NCBI RefSeq assembly: GCF_964059235.1 | Contig: NZ_OZ060452.1 | Location: 744,001-808,000 of the forward strand | Direction of reading: 5' to 3' | DNA length: 64,000 nt | Origin: Candidatus Tisiphia endosymbiont of Nedyus quadrimaculatus | GTDB lineage: Bacteria; Pseudomonadota; Alphaproteobacteria; Rickettsiales; Rickettsiaceae | Shown: piece by piece, positions 28,297-42,496 of the stretch | How positions within the stretch are numbered: the stretch's first letter is position 1 | Layout: each line of letters opens with the position of its first letter | The notes under the pieces: model-generated | Databases searched by the model: none | What the model was told of the DNA's origin: nothing | Seen by the model: only the letters and a program-made list of their open reading frames with translations | Program-made: the position numbers and the translations under genes

Positions 28297-29193
28297 ATGA
28301 AATTTAAACTTTTACCCGTATTATTGTTATTGTGTGTAGCTGTAGTTTATGGTTATTTTCAATATTCTTCAAAGCAGGAGTCTATAATACCAAATAGAAA
28401 TTTGCTTAAAGAAGTTACAATACTTACTTCATCTTATGATGGCTATTCTGAGTTATGGGAGTCACATTATAAGCTATTATTCAAAAATTGGCCTGAGCTA
28501 AATAAGGCTAATAGTTTTATACCTATAATGCTTATTAGTAATGAATTGACTTATAATAATCCTAGAGTTGTTAGCCTTAAGATTGGGGAGGATACAACTT
28601 GGTCAAATAACTTACTTAAAGCACTTAGTTCAGTAAAAACTAAATACGTATTCTTATTGTTGGATGATTATATAATTAATTCTCCTGTTAATGAAAGTCG
28701 TTTTATAGAGTTACTTACCTTACTTGAAAAAACTAACGGGGCATATATAGAGGTAGCCAAGGATGAAGGTATGTTTGTATATGGTATGGAAAAACATAAA
28801 AAACTTGTACCTGGAATTGAAGGAGTAATTTATCGCAGTAAAAACTCTTCTTACAGAAATAGTTTACAAGCCTGTATTTGGAATACAGAAGAATTAAAAA
28901 AACTTATAGATACTAAAGAGTCAGCGTGGGACTTTGAAATAATAGGTAATAATAGAACAAAGAAGAATCCTAAGCCATTCTATATGATTATTGATAATCC
29001 TGTGGTAGAATACTTAAATGCTGTTGCTAAAAGAGTATATGAGCAAGATGTAGTAGATTATATAAATTCACAAGGTATACAATTTAAACCTACTAAGCTT
29101 CCTGTGAAAACAAAACAAGAAATCTTGGATTATCTAAAAACAGAGGAGGCAAATAAACTTACGACTCCATACGGTGGTAATAACAATGAATGA
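28297..29193 (+). CDS. membrane-anchored glycosyltransferase-like protein
   Basis: 298 residues starting 14 bases after the methyltransferase, so probably in one transcript. The N-terminus (MKFKLLPVLLLLCVAVVYGYF) is a signal anchor. The body has TILTSSYDGYSELWESHYKLL, KYVFLLLDDYIINS (an Asp-Asp site of the GT-A DxD kind) and SLQACIWNTEELKKLI...SAWDFEIIGN, a pattern seen in some capsule-type glycosyltransferases (SLQ..IW.....L......WEFE). The donor and acceptor are unknown. Family membership is judged by motif layout only. Confidence 0.55.
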   Translation: MKFKLLPVLLLLCVAVVYGYFQYSSKQESIIPNRNLLKEVTILTSSYDGYSELWESHYKLLFKNWPELNKANSFIPIMLISNELTYNNPRVVSLKIGEDTTWSNNLLKALSSVKTKYVFLLLDDYIINSPVNESRFIELLTLLEKTNGAYIEVAKDEGMFVYGMEKHKKLVPGIEGVIYRSKNSSYRNSLQACIWNTEELKKLIDTKESAWDFEIIGNNRTKKNPKPFYMIIDNPVVEYLNAVAKRVYEQDVVDYINSQGIQFKPTKLPVKTKQEILDYLKTEEANKLTTPYGGNNNE

Positions 29194-29222
29194 TTATCTC
29201 TTCTAGTTTAGTTCACCTAGAA

Positions 29223-29565
29223 CAGGGCAGTTTAAAAGTCGCATCCTAAAATTGCAAAAGACTCAAATAATTCTTATATCGAACTGGCTTTGTTATAAGG
29301 AAAAATGCACTCTTGAAACGGTTCTGTGAGTGCATTTTAACTTTTTTCATCATTCAATATGTGATTTTAATTATTAAAATCACATATTGAATGGAGTGTT
29401 ATATTTTAACAATCAGGTGGGCAGCCGCTTCAAACCTGATTGTTTCTATATAACACGAAAGTTCGATGTAACAAGTTACATCGAATTCAGGTTCCGTAGC
29501 TCATGACGTTCGCAGTTGTGCTTACATGATTTTCAACCTTAAAATGCGACTTTTAAACTGCCCCA
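29223..29565. repeat. CAGGG-end inverted-repeat element
   Basis: The left end CAGGGCAGTTTAAAAGTCGC (29223-29242) is repeated in inverse orientation at 29546-29565 (GCGACTTTTAAACTGCCCCA) with the two outermost bases changed. The interior is the three-hairpin element. The flanking octamers ACCTAGAA and CTTGAAAA do not match, so the duplication is lost or the ends are eroded. Confidence 0.75.
29271..29485 (+). repeat. three-hairpin element with complementary outer loops, copy 1
   Basis: In order: a half palindrome TTCTTATATCGAACTGG, then GTTATAAGGA; hairpin 1 (29302-29338; arms AAAATGCACTC/GAGTGCATTTT, 15-base loop); a perfect 21-bp-arm hairpin with a 1-base loop (29351-29393); hairpin 3 (29408-29444; arms AACAATCAGGT/ACCTGATTGTT, 15-base loop); and a palindrome TTCGATGTAAC/GTTACATCGAA (29462-29485). 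Loops 1 and 3 are partly complementary (9 of 15 plus G-T pairs). Copy 2 lies inverted at 62027-62264. No open frame is present. Confidence 0.9.
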
Positions 29566-29699
29566 CTTGAAAAACGACAACACAATTGTTGATTTTCATC
29601 GAGTATACCTTCTATGCTATTTTTTTAGACTCCTGCTTTCGCAGGGGTGACATCTTCTCAGCTTCTTTTCATGACTTTTAAAATGCCCTGTATTATATA

Positions 29700-29962
29700 C
29701 AGGGTAATTTAAAAGTCGGGTTGTAAGCCTAATAGATAAGGGAAAAAGTGCTTAATATGCACTCGATGTCATATATGGACAAAGTCCATTGATTGGTATG
29801 GACGCAGTCCATGCAATCATTCCCGCTTCGGTGCGGAATCTAAAAAAATAAGCCTGAAAGACTATTAAGTAATATAGATCCCGCACCGAAGCAGGGATGA
29901 CATCGGTAGTGGTTAAACTTATATCTATAACAACTAATGACTGTGACTTTTAAATTACCCTG
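29700..29962. repeat. MITE with 18-bp inverted ends and an 8-bp target duplication
   Basis: The perfect 18-bp ends CAGGGTAATTTAAAAGTC (29700-29717) and its complement (29945-29962) bound a 263-bp element flanked by ATTATATA on both sides (29692-29699 and 29963-29970). Inside are palindromes such as GGACAAAGTCC, TGGACGCAGTCCA and TTCCCGCTTCGGTGCGG / CCGCACCGAAGCAGGGA. A truncated relative is at 42548-42778 and a half copy ends at about 19458. No coding capacity. Confidence 0.9.
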
Positions 29963-30010
29963 ATTATATAACTCAATAAAAACTTGATTATCGAGTATTA
30001 AAAGAATCTA

Positions 30011-34165
<4,155 letters not shown>

Positions 34166-34234
34166 TTAAAAAATTTTATCAGATCTAGTTTAGTAAAAAG
34201 CCTCTTGGACCTTCTGTAATTGCAAAAAATAGCT

Positions 34235-37200
34235 TTAATCTGTGGTAGTATCCTCAAGCTTTACATTTAAGCACAAGGACCTGAATTCTTTGATCATCAC
34301 GTTAAACGACTCAGGAATACCCGATTCAAAATTGTTATCACCTCGGACAATAGATTCATAAATTTTAATTCTACCAACCACATCGTCTGATTTTACAGTT
34401 AACATTTCTTGTAACGTATAAGCAGCACCATAAGCTTGCAGTGCCCAACACTCCATCTCACCAAATCTTTGACCTCCAAAATGCGACTTACCACCTAATG
34501 GTTGCTGAGTTACCAAACTATAAGGACCGATAGAACGAGCATGGATTTTATCATCGGCCAAATGATGTAATTTTAGGAAATATTTATAGCCAACTGTAAC
34601 AGCACGATCAAAATACTCTCCTGTTCTACCATCAATCAACCTAATTTGACCTGATGGGTCTTGATCTGCAAGGACTAGCATTTCTTTTACATTCTCAACC
34701 TTTGCACCATCAAAAACTGGGGTTGAAAAATATACCCCCTTATCGATATTATTACAAAACGCAATAATCTCTTGATTGGACATTTTCTTTATATTTTTTG
34801 TCGTTGAGTTATGTCCATATACCTCGGAAACAAAAGATTTAAGCTCTTCTACATCAATTTTGTTGTTATGAACTTGATCCAACATAGAAGATATTTTTTT
34901 ACCAAGATTTACTGCCGCCCAACCAAGATGAGTCTCTAAAATCTGCCCGACATTCATACGTGAAGGTAAGCCAAGTGGGTTAAGAACGATATCAACTACT
35001 GTGCCATCTTCTAAAAATGGCATATCTTCTTCTGGCATAATACGAGAGATAACACCCTTATTTCCGTGTCTTCCGGCCATTTTATCTCCAGGTTGCAACT
35101 TATGTTTAGTAGCAATGAATACTTTTACAACTTTAAGAGCCCCTTGTGGTAAGTCATCACCACTTTGTAATTTCTCTACTTTGCTAGTAAAACGCTTATT
35201 AAGCTTGTCTTGCTTTTCATCATAATGACGTTTAATTTGCTCAATTTCATTCATTACATTAGCATCTTCAACAATCAGTTGCCAGAATTGTCCTTTTGAT
35301 AATGACTTAAGGGTTTGATCACTAATTAATTGACCGGATTTTACGGATTTAGGACCGCTAACAATTATTTGTCCTGTTAAAATCTTCTCTAAACGCATAA
35401 AAACAAAATGCTCTATGATTCGAAGTTCATCATCCCTATCTTTTGATAATTTTTCAATTTGTTGCTTTTCAATAGCTATAGCACGCTCATCTTTTTCTAT
35501 TCCTCTACGAGAAAACACTCGTACTTCTACCACTGTACCAGTGATCCCAGTAGGAACACGTAAAGATGAATCCCGAACATCTGAAGCTTTTTCTCCAAAA
35601 ATAGCTCTGAGTAATTTCTCTTCTGGAGTCATAGGTGACTCACTTTTAGGGGTAACCTTACCCACCAAGATATCGCCTGGTTTTATTTCTGCACCAACAT
35701 ATACTATACCGACTTCGTCAAGATGGCGTAAACTTTCATCACTAACATTTGGAATATCGCGAGTAATTTCTTCGGGACCAAGTCTTGTATCTCTAGCAAT
35801 TATTTCAAATTCTTCAATATGAATTGAGGTATAAATATCATCTTTTACAATACGTTCTGATATTAAAATCGAATCTTCAAAATTATAACCATTCCATGGT
35901 AAAAAAGCTACCAGCACATTTCTACCAAGAGCTATTTCACCATTATCTGTACTTGGTCCATCAGCAATTACTTCACCTTTTTTTACATAATCACCAACGT
36001 TAATCAACGGTTTTTGATTAATACAAGTATTATGGTTAGATCTTTGAAATTTTAATAAATTATAAATGTCCACACTAGGTGATCCATCTGTTTTCTGCTC
36101 CTTAGTCCTTACCACTATTCTAGTTGAATCAACTTGCTCTACTATCCCATCATGCAAGGCTACAACTGAAACCCCAGAATCTTGTGCAACAATTCCTTCA
36201 ATACCAGTCCCAACTAGAGGGGCATCACTTCTAATAAGCGGTACAGCCTGACGTTGCATGTTTGACCCCATCAAGGCTCTATTAGCATCGTCATTTTCTA
36301 AAAATGGAATAAGTGATGCAGCAACGGAAACAACCTGCATCGGGGTAACGTCAATGTAATCTACTTCTAGAGGGGTAACCATAACAAAATTACCACCTTC
36401 AGTTCGACAGTTAATTAATTCTTCTTGTAACAAACCTTTTTGATCGACAACTGCATTAGCTTGAGCAATTTTATATTTTCCTTCTTCAATAGCTGACAAG
36501 TAAACAACTTCGTCAGTTACATGACAATCCACGACTTTTCGATAAGGTGTTTCAATGAAGCCATGCTTATTAACTCTAGCATAAGTAGCCATGGAATTAA
36601 TCAAACCTATGTTCTGTCCTTCTGGTGTTTCAATTGGACAAATCCTCCCGTAATGAGTAGGGTGGACGTCCCTCACTTCAAACCCTGCTCTTTCCCTGTT
36701 AATTCCACCAGGTCCTAAAGCTGATAATCTTCTTTTATGAGTTATTTCTGATAATGGATTAGTTTGATCCATAAATTGAGAAAGTTGTGAAGTACTAAAA
36801 AATTCTTTTACTACAGAAACTAAAACTTTTGAATTTACTAAATCATGAGGCATAACGGCATCAAGATCAACCACCGACATTCTTTCAAGTACTGATTTCT
36901 CCATACGAACAAGACCAATTCGGAACTGATTCTCAATTAGTTCACCAACTGACCTAACTCTTCTGTTACCAAGGTGATCAATATCATCTATCGAACCTTT
37001 ACCATCTTTTAGCTCTACTAAAACTTTAAGAATATTTTTTATATCTTCAATAGTTAAAATAGCTGTAGATTCTGGTACATTAAGTTCCAATCTTGCATTC
37101 ATTTTAATACGACCAACTTCTGAAAGATCATATCTTTCATGGTCAAAGAACAAGTTGTTAAATAATGTTTTAGCAGCTTCAATATTAGCTGGTTCTCCTG

Positions 37201-38341
37201 GTCTTAATACCCTAAATATGTCTATCAATGCTGATTCATAATTTTGATTTTTATCAGCAAATAAGGTGTTCCTTATGTAAGGACCTGATTGTGGATTTAT
37301 AGCAAGTACATCGACAGACGAAATTTCAAGAGTCATAATAGAATCCAGCATATCCATTGTGATCATTTCACCAATTTCGGCTAGTACCTCAGCATTATTG
37401 GGATTAACGAGATCTTGTGATAAATATTTGCCTACTAAATATTCACGTTCTACCAAAATATTTTTCACTCCATCTTTAGCAAATTTTTTAGCCAAACGAG
37501 GAGTAATCTTCTGACCAGATGCAAGTATCACATTGCCGGTATCCGCATCCACTAAGTCATTAACTAGCCTATGAGCAGTTATAGACTCAGGTATAAACTT
37601 TGTTGCCCAACTTGCATTTTTGGTAAAACATGTTACCGTATCATAATAGAATTTTATAATTTCATTGGTAGACATTCCAATGGCCCTAAGAAGAGTAGTA
37701 GCATAAAGCTTTCTTTTCCTATCTATTCTAAAGTAAACAATATCTTTAGCATCAAATTCAAAATCTAGCCATGATCCTCTATAAGGTATAACTCTAGCAG
37801 AATATAGAAACTTCCCTGAAGAATGAATTTTTCCATCATCATGATAGAAAAATACGCCAGGTGACCTATGCATCTGTGATACCACCACCCTTTCTGTACC
37901 ATTAATAATAAAAGTACCATTCTTTGTCATTAGGGGAATATCCCCCATATAAACTTCTTGTTCTTTAATACCTTTGATTTCTTTTGCTCCAGTGTCTTCA
38001 TCAATATCCCAAATACTTAATCGCAATGTGACTTTAAGAGGAGCAGCATAACTAAGACCTCTTTGAGTACATTCTTCGACATCATATTTAGGGTTATCAA
38101 ATTCATATTTAGCAAATTCTAAATATGCAATATTAGAGGGGTCGTGAATCGGAAAAATTGAACTTAATACTGATTGTAATCCTCTGTTTTCTCGCTCGGA
38201 ATCTTTAACTCCGAATTGTAAAAAACCTTTTTCATAAGAATTCTTCTGAACCTCTATCAAATTTGGTATAGACGCTACCAAATTTATGTGACCAAAATTT
38301 TTTCTTACGCGTTTGCCAATTGATAAGGACTGCGTTGTCAT
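34235..38341 (-). CDS. rpoB: RNA polymerase beta subunit
   Basis: 1368 residues. The rifampicin-binding cluster reads [30 protein letters not shown] (about 523-552), the sensitive consensus with no known resistance substitution visible. The C-terminal part has [15 protein letters not shown] and [28 protein letters not shown]. It makes up the catalytic core with RpoC. Unlike the compact arrangement in many bacteria, rplL lies about 2.1 kb upstream, across a spacer packed with repeats, so rpoBC may need its own promoter here. Confidence 0.99.
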   Translation of the reverse strand: MTTQSLSIGKRVRKNFGHINLVASIPNLIEVQKNSYEKGFLQFGVKDSERENRGLQSVLSSIFPIHDPSNIAYLEFAKYEFDNPKYDVEECTQRGLSYAAPLKVTLRLSIWDIDEDTGAKEIKGIKEQEVYMGDIPLMTKNGTFIINGTERVVVSQMHRSPGVFFYHDDGKIHSSGKFLYSARVIPYRGSWLDFEFDAKDIVYFRIDRKRKLYATTLLRAIGMSTNEIIKFYYDTVTCFTKNASWATKFIPESITAHRLVNDLVDADTGNVILASGQKITPRLAKKFAKDGVKNILVEREYLVGKYLSQDLVNPNNAEVLAEIGEMITMDMLDSIMTLEISSVDVLAINPQSGPYIRNTLFADKNQNYESALIDIFRVLRPGEPANIEAAKTLFNNLFFDHERYDLSEVGRIKMNARLELNVPESTAILTIEDIKNILKVLVELKDGKGSIDDIDHLGNRRVRSVGELIENQFRIGLVRMEKSVLERMSVVDLDAVMPHDLVNSKVLVSVVKEFFSTSQLSQFMDQTNPLSEITHKRRLSALGPGGINRERAGFEVRDVHPTHYGRICPIETPEGQNIGLINSMATYARVNKHGFIETPYRKVVDCHVTDEVVYLSAIEEGKYKIAQANAVVDQKGLLQEELINCRTEGGNFVMVTPLEVDYIDVTPMQVVSVAASLIPFLENDDANRALMGSNMQRQAVPLIRSDAPLVGTGIEGIVAQDSGVSVVALHDGIVEQVDSTRIVVRTKEQKTDGSPSVDIYNLLKFQRSNHNTCINQKPLINVGDYVKKGEVIADGPSTDNGEIALGRNVLVAFLPWNGYNFEDSILISERIVKDDIYTSIHIEEFEIIARDTRLGPEEITRDIPNVSDESLRHLDEVGIVYVGAEIKPGDILVGKVTPKSESPMTPEEKLLRAIFGEKASDVRDSSLRVPTGITGTVVEVRVFSRRGIEKDERAIAIEKQQIEKLSKDRDDELRIIEHFVFMRLEKILTGQIIVSGPKSVKSGQLISDQTLKSLSKGQFWQLIVEDANVMNEIEQIKRHYDEKQDKLNKRFTSKVEKLQSGDDLPQGALKVVKVFIATKHKLQPGDKMAGRHGNKGVISRIMPEEDMPFLEDGTVVDIVLNPLGLPSRMNVGQILETHLGWAAVNLGKKISSMLDQVHNNKIDVEELKSFVSEVYGHNSTTKNIKKMSNQEIIAFCNNIDKGVYFSTPVFDGAKVENVKEMLVLADQDPSGQIRLIDGRTGEYFDRAVTVGYKYFLKLHHLADDKIHARSIGPYSLVTQQPLGGKSHFGGQRFGEMECWALQAYGAAYTLQEMLTVKSDDVVGRIKIYESIVRGDNNFESGIPESFNVMIKEFRSLCLNVKLEDTTTD

Positions 38342-38561
38342 ATAATCTCCCGATTAATGCTTTTAATAATTTTTTATTTTGAAACCAAGTAAAAAGCTAC
38401 TTCAAACTTGGAGTTTCACATATTACAATAGTCTCCATGTCGTTCCCTTCAATGTCACCCCTACGAAAGTAGCGAGGTCTAGAAAAAGCCTAGAAGGCTA
38501 CTTTTTTAGATCCCACACCGAAGCTGGGATGATATAGAGTTTGCTTATCCGTGTGTCATAG

Positions 38562-38672
38562 CTTACTATTACCAACATCTTTTAAAAGCCATAAAATTTG
38601 AAACTATCGACGTCATCCTGAGCTTGTTTCAGGATGACGTCCCACAAATCCAAAAATGTGGGTAATAGTAAG
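38562..38672. repeat. 111-bp MITE with the ends of the IS4-like element
   Basis: The ends CTTACTATTACC (38562-38573) and GGTAATAGTAAG (38661-38672) equal the first 12 bases of the IS4-like element ends at 15286 and 19033; the right end also keeps the adjoining GTGGG. Inside is a palindrome GACGTCATCCTGA / TCAGGATGACGTC (38609-38641). It could be mobilised by the IS4-like transposase. Flanks TGTCATAGC and TGCCGTAGC agree at 7 of 9 bases, a possible decayed target duplication. Confidence 0.7.
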
Positions 38673-38810
38673 ATGCCGTAGCTCGGATGACATCAACCCT
38701 AACAAAGATAACATTAAATCTTCTATTAACTTGTTACATCGAATTCAGGTTATTTAATTCAAAATTAAACTTTAATTACCAATTTCTTTACTTTAACATA
38801 AACTAATTGT

Positions 38811-38941
38811 TATACTCAAATAGTCTGAAGAATGGGGACAACAAACAAAGGGCGAGCAAACGCAGCGTAGTAAACCGTTGTTCGTACGCGAAATCCCCGC
38901 AAGTATTTGCGAAAGCAATTCTTCAAAGCATTCGAGTATAC
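38811..38941. repeat. palindromic repeat, TATACTCAAAT family
   Basis: It starts TATACTCAAATAGTCTGAAG, shares GAATGGGGACAACAAACAA with the copy at 39151, and ends AATTCTTCAAAGCATTCGAG plus TATA. It is a dispersed palindrome with no coding frame. Confidence 0.75.
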
Positions 38942-39150
38942 CTTAGATTTCTTTTTTAGCATTCTATATAAACTCCAAATAAAGATAAAACTCTAAAAAA
39001 ACTCGATTTAAAAATATACTTGAATGATTTAAAGAATTAGAGCATAAAACAAGAGAGGAGCATAGCGTATGTGCATTAGGAACAAAAACATGCGAATACT
39101 CTGTAATTTTGCGAAGCCAATTCTTTAAATTATTCAAATATAATAAGGGT

Positions 39151-39338
39151 GTACTCAAATGATTTGAAGAATGGGGACAACAAACAAGGGGTGAGCAGAC
39201 TATGCATATACTCTTCTGCTTTGAATAATTGGTTTTTGCAAATACTTGCGGGGTATTCGCGTACTCACGTACTTCATGTACACCTAGTCCGCTCACCCCT
39301 TGTTTGTTGTTCCCATTCTCCAAATCATTTGAGTATAC
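39151..39338. repeat. 188-bp palindrome with about 45-bp arms
   Basis: The left arm runs GTACTCAAATGATTTGAAG then AATGGGGACAACAAACAAGG to GGTGAGC. The right arm GCTCACCCCTTGTTTGTTG continues to CAAATCATTTGAGTATAC. The arms match except for a few bases. The interior contains part of a second palindrome (TATACTCTTCTGC, GTACTCACGTACTTCATGTAC). It is the longest palindrome in the window. Confidence 0.85.
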
Positions 39339-39681
39339 ATCTAGTACGTGAATACACAAATACCCGAAATTTTGCCACACCAATTCTTTAAAGTAGAAAA
39401 ATATACTAAAATGCACAAATCTGTTTCTTATCTTCATCTGATTCAGAATTTTGGATAAACAAGTACAAAGACCTCTTAAACCAAAAGAACTTTGTCTTAA
39501 AAGTTTTATAAATTTTTGTACAAAATGTAATAGTTTACACAGGTATGATAACATATTTAGCAACATAACTCGTAAGCCAAATAGAATATCACACAACAAG
39601 TTCATTTCCATTATCAACAATACAAACCTAGATTTAGTCCCAAAATGTTTCTACCAATCTATGTAGATTCTAAATCTTGCG

Positions 39682-39800
39682 GTATACTCGAATGTGACTC
39701 CGAATTGGATTTGAAAATGAGGGGCGAGCGGACTAAACGTACGTGAGTACGCGAGTCCCTGATATTTTCAAATCTAATTCGGAGTCACATTCGAGTATAC
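39682..39800. repeat. 119-bp palindrome with perfect 25-bp arms
   Basis: The outer 25 bases at each end (starting GTATACTCGAATGTGACTCC) are exact inverse copies of one another (39682-39706 and 39776-39800). The inner arms GATTTGAAAATGAGGG / CCCTGATATTTTCAAATC continue the stem imperfectly. It shares its core with the repeats at 6363 and 14230 and is the best preserved member of that family. Confidence 0.9.
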
Positions 39801-40098
39801 ATATATTTATTATTATTTTGCTTTATAAAGAAAGGCTATCACAAAACTACTACATGGGTATCAACTTAAGCAGCCTAAATACCACCCCCGTGATGGTTAA
39901 TGTCATTCCTAGCTAAAAGCGGGAATTCAAAAAATAACCTGCAAAGGCTATTAGATATTATGGATTCCTCTACCTGCACGGGAATGACATCTTATTGTTG
40001 AAACACTGCTCAACAATAATAACCCTGTACTTAAGTTAATATCCATGCAAACTGCTGGGGATTCGCGTACTTACAAATGTACGCTTAATCCTTTACCC

Positions 40099-40271
40099 CA
40101 CAACTGTCGAAAGTTTACAAACACCTATACCACAGCGTCATTGCGAGCGTAAGCGAAGCAATCTAGGAAACAATCTATAGATAAATGATGTTACTGGATT
40201 GCTTCGTCGACCTTACGCCTCCTCGCAATGACGTATAGGGAAGCTGTATTTACTAACTTTCGACAGTTATG
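40099..40271. repeat. MITE with CACAACTGTCGAAAGTT ends and a 10-bp target duplication
   Basis: The ends CACAACTGTCGAAAGTT (40099-40115) and the complement of CATAACTGTCGAAAGTT (40255-40271) bound a 173-bp element flanked by TCCTTTACCC on both sides (40089-40098 and 40272-40281). The interior is a hairpin of the GCGTCATTGCGAGC / CTCGCAATGACG type. The same ends bound the element at 1876-2163. No coding capacity. Confidence 0.88.
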
Positions 40272-40418
40272 TCCTTTACCCCTTTGCCCCTATTCTTTTA
40301 ACTTAGAGACTTATCCTAACAACCTGCACAGAACCTAATTAATACGGACTGACAAACGAGTTACTTAATACACCCCCAAAGTAAACTCTAGGCTTTTTCC
40401 ACCCGATAATATACTCAA

Positions 40419-40787
40419 TTATTTTAATTCAATTTTTGCTCCAGCTGCTTCTAATTTTGCTTTAAAACTTTCAGCATCTTCTTTATTTACACCGGATTTA
40501 ATAGTTTTTGGGGCAGCATCTACTAATTCTTTAGCCTCTTTTAAGCCAAGACCAGTAAGTTCTCTAGTTACCTTAATTACTTCTATTTTTTTATCACCAC
40601 TACTGACTAAAACAACTTCAAAAGCTGTTTTTTCAACTACTGCTTCTGATGCTACAGGACTCGCCACCTGTGCTACAGGAGCTGCGGCTGTTACACCCCA
40701 TTTTTCTTCTAGCATTTTTGCAAGCTCTGCTGCTTGAATTACTGTAAGTGTTGACAATTGATCTACGATTTTTGCTATGTCTGTCAT
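40419..40787 (-). CDS. rplL: 50S ribosomal protein L7/L12
   Basis: 122 residues. The N-terminal dimerisation segment ([23 protein letters not shown]), the Ala/Val/Pro-rich hinge (about 34-50) and the C-terminal globular domain [10 protein letters not shown]...[23 protein letters not shown] are all present. It forms the ribosome stalk that recruits elongation factors. It lies 32 bases after rplJ in the ribosomal protein operon and is the last gene before the repeat-filled spacer. Confidence 0.98.
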   Translation of the reverse strand: MTDIAKIVDQLSTLTVIQAAELAKMLEEKWGVTAAAPVAQVASPVASEAVVEKTAFEVVLVSSGDKKIEVIKVTRELTGLGLKEAKELVDAAPKTIKSGVNKEDAESFKAKLEAAGAKIELK

Positions 40788-40819
40788 AATTTTCTTCCTT
40801 TTAAAACTTTTTTATTAAA

Positions 40820-41329
40820 TTATTCTTTATTTAGATAAGCTTGAAAAATTCTAGCAAACTTGGCTGCAGGAGCTTGCACCACACCAGCAATTTTAGTTGC
40901 AGGAGCTTGTACCAGCCCAATAATTTTGCCTCTAAGCTCATTTAATGAAGGCAATTTTGCAAGTTGTTGTACAGAATTCGCATCTAATACTTGATTATTT
41001 ACTAAACCACCAACTATTTTCAAACATTCATTAGTTTTAGCAAATTCTACGACAACTTTCGCAGCTTCAACAGGGTCTTCAGAATATGCAAAGGCTGTCG
41101 GACCAACAAGCAAATGTACAATATCACCAATACCAGCCTTATTTGCTGCTATTTTCGACAAAGTATTCTTAACTACTTTGAACCCCGCATTTTTTGCTTT
41201 AAGAGACCTACGCAGTAGAGTTACTTGACTAACAGTAAGCCCATGATAATGAGTAATTATCACGGAATTTGACCGTTTATACACCTCTTCAAGTTCTACG
41301 ACAAATTCATGTTTCTCTGATCTTAACAC
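40820..41329 (-). CDS. rplJ: 50S ribosomal protein L10
   Basis: 169 residues. It anchors L7/L12 dimers to the 23S rRNA. The N-terminal RNA-binding part has [25 protein letters not shown] and [13 protein letters not shown], and the C-terminal helix carries the L7/L12-binding sites. In many bacteria L10 with L7/L12 represses its own leader. The rplA-rplJ gap is only 21 bases, so any control site would be upstream of rplK or inside rplA. Confidence 0.97.
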   Translation of the reverse strand: MLRSEKHEFVVELEEVYKRSNSVIITHYHGLTVSQVTLLRRSLKAKNAGFKVVKNTLSKIAANKAGIGDIVHLLVGPTAFAYSEDPVEAAKVVVEFAKTNECLKIVGGLVNNQVLDANSVQQLAKLPSLNELRGKIIGLVQAPATKIAGVVQAPAAKFARIFQAYLNKE

Positions 41330-41350
41330 CTTAACTCTCCTTGTCGTATT

Positions 41351-42058
41351 TTACGATATACTTGCTAAATCTATTTTTACTGATGGACTCATAGTAGAAG
41401 ATAGATATATTGCTTTTAAATAATTTCCTTTAGCACCAGAAGGCTTTGCTTTAACTACAGCAGATATCAAAGTTGATGCATTATCTAGCAAATCTTGTTG
41501 GGAAAATGATAATTTACCAATTCCAGCATGAATAATACCTGCCTTTTCAATTCTATATTCTACTTGACCACTTTTGGCATTTTTAATTGCCGTTACGATA
41601 TCGGTAGTTACAGTCCCAAGTTTTGGATTTGGCATTAAGCCCTTTGGGCCTAAAATTCTTGCCACTGCACCTATTGCTGGCATCATATTTGGTGTTGCAA
41701 TACAAACATCAAAATTAATTTTTCCTGCTTTAATATCATCGATAATTTCTGTAGAACCAGCAATATCTGCTCCAGCTTCTTTAGCTTCTTCTATCTTTTC
41801 ATCCTTACAAATCACTGCAACTCTACTAACTTTACCCGTACCAGCTGGTAATGCAACAACACCACGCACCATTTGATCCGAGTGCTTAGGATCTACCCCT
41901 AATTTCATCACCACTTCCAAAGTAGAGTCAAATTTAGTATAAGACACAGACTTGAGTAGCTCTATTCCTTCTGCTAAAGTACGATTGGCAACTAGAGCTA
42001 CTTTTTTTCTTGCTTCCCTAATCTTTTTGCCACCAACTAATTTTTTATCAACTAACAT
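41351..42058 (-). CDS. rplA: 50S ribosomal protein L1
   Basis: 235 residues. It forms the mobile L1 stalk at the ribosomal E site. The family signature appears as [25 protein letters not shown] and then [27 protein letters not shown] (about 127-153). The start lies 3 bases after the rplK stop, so the two are translationally coupled. L1 commonly represses the rplK-rplA message. Confidence 0.98.
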   Translation of the reverse strand: MLVDKKLVGGKKIREARKKVALVANRTLAEGIELLKSVSYTKFDSTLEVVMKLGVDPKHSDQMVRGVVALPAGTGKVSRVAVICKDEKIEEAKEAGADIAGSTEIIDDIKAGKINFDVCIATPNMMPAIGAVARILGPKGLMPNPKLGTVTTDIVTAIKNAKSGQVEYRIEKAGIIHAGIGKLSFSQQDLLDNASTLISAVVKAKPSGAKGNYLKAIYLSSTMSPSVKIDLASIS

Positions 42059-42061
42059 ATA

Positions 42062-42496
42062 TTAATCTCCTACCACTTCAAGACCCATAGATTCAGCAGT
42101 ACCACGAATAATTTTAGCGGCAGCTATTAAATTATCAGTATTAAGATCTACCATTTTAATTTTTGCAATTTCAATGCAATCTGACATGCTAACCTTACCA
42201 ACAAATGCTTCTTTTTTAGTAGCACTAGAACCTTTAGGAATTTTAGCAAATTGTTTTAAGTAATACGATGCTGGAGAAGTCTTAGTCACAAAAGTAAAAC
42301 TATTATCTTCATAAGCAGTAACCACGACTGGGATAGGAGTCCCTGGTTCAATAGCACTAGTCGCTGCGTTAAACGCCTTACAAAACTCCATAATATTAAG
42401 TTTCTTCTGACCAAGTGCAGGACCAATAGGTGGGGATGGATTAGCCTTACCTGCTGGCACAGTTAACTTAATATAAGCGGTTATTTTTTTTGCCAT
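42062..42496 (-). CDS. rplK: 50S ribosomal protein L11
   Basis: 144 residues with [35 protein letters not shown] and C-terminal [12 protein letters not shown], the conserved L11 fold that binds the GTPase-associated centre of 23S rRNA. It is the first gene after the 301-base nusG-rplK spacer and is directly followed by rplA. Confidence 0.98.
   Translation of the reverse strand: MAKKITAYIKLTVPAGKANPSPPIGPALGQKKLNIMEFCKAFNAATSAIEPGTPIPVVVTAYEDNSFTFVTKTSPASYYLKQFAKIPKGSSATKKEAFVGKVSMSDCIEIAKIKMVDLNTDNLIAAAKIIRGTAESMGLEVVGD

Larger units (their letters stand above)
29194..30010. repeat. 817-base repeat-filled spacer between the glycosyltransferase-like gene and rpoC
   Basis: No gene is seen. 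The spacer is made of a CAGGG-end element (29223-29565) that encloses the three-hairpin element, a further end of the same family facing inwards (GACTTTTAAAATGCCCTG, 29673-29690), and a complete MITE (29700-29962). It separates convergent genes, so transcription from both sides must end here. Confidence 0.8.
38342..40418. repeat. 2.1-kb rplL-rpoB spacer made of palindromic and MITE-like repeats
   Basis: No real gene is seen. The contents in order are: a degenerate hairpin of the TCCCGCACCGAAGCGGGATGA family (about 38444-38533), an IS4-end MITE (38562-38672), a half palindrome TTACATCGAATTCAGGTT (about 38737-38754), palindromic repeats at 38811-38941, about 39014-39140, 39151-39338 and 39682-39800, a hairpin repeat at about 39890-39990, and the MITE at 40099-40271. 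Open frames here (for example 38964-39620 minus, 39451-39666 plus) have no recognisable protein. The stretch interrupts an otherwise conserved ribosomal protein-RNA polymerase operon. Confidence 0.75.

Noticed and set aside
38964-39620. 218-codon minus-strand open frame in the rplL-rpoB spacer
   Set aside because: It runs through several dispersed palindromes, is rich in Cys/Leu/His with no domain, and has no ribosome binding site.
39451-39666. 71-codon plus-strand frame, possible transposase fragment
   Set aside because: No recognisable DDE or helix-turn-helix motif; the match to any transposase could not be supported.
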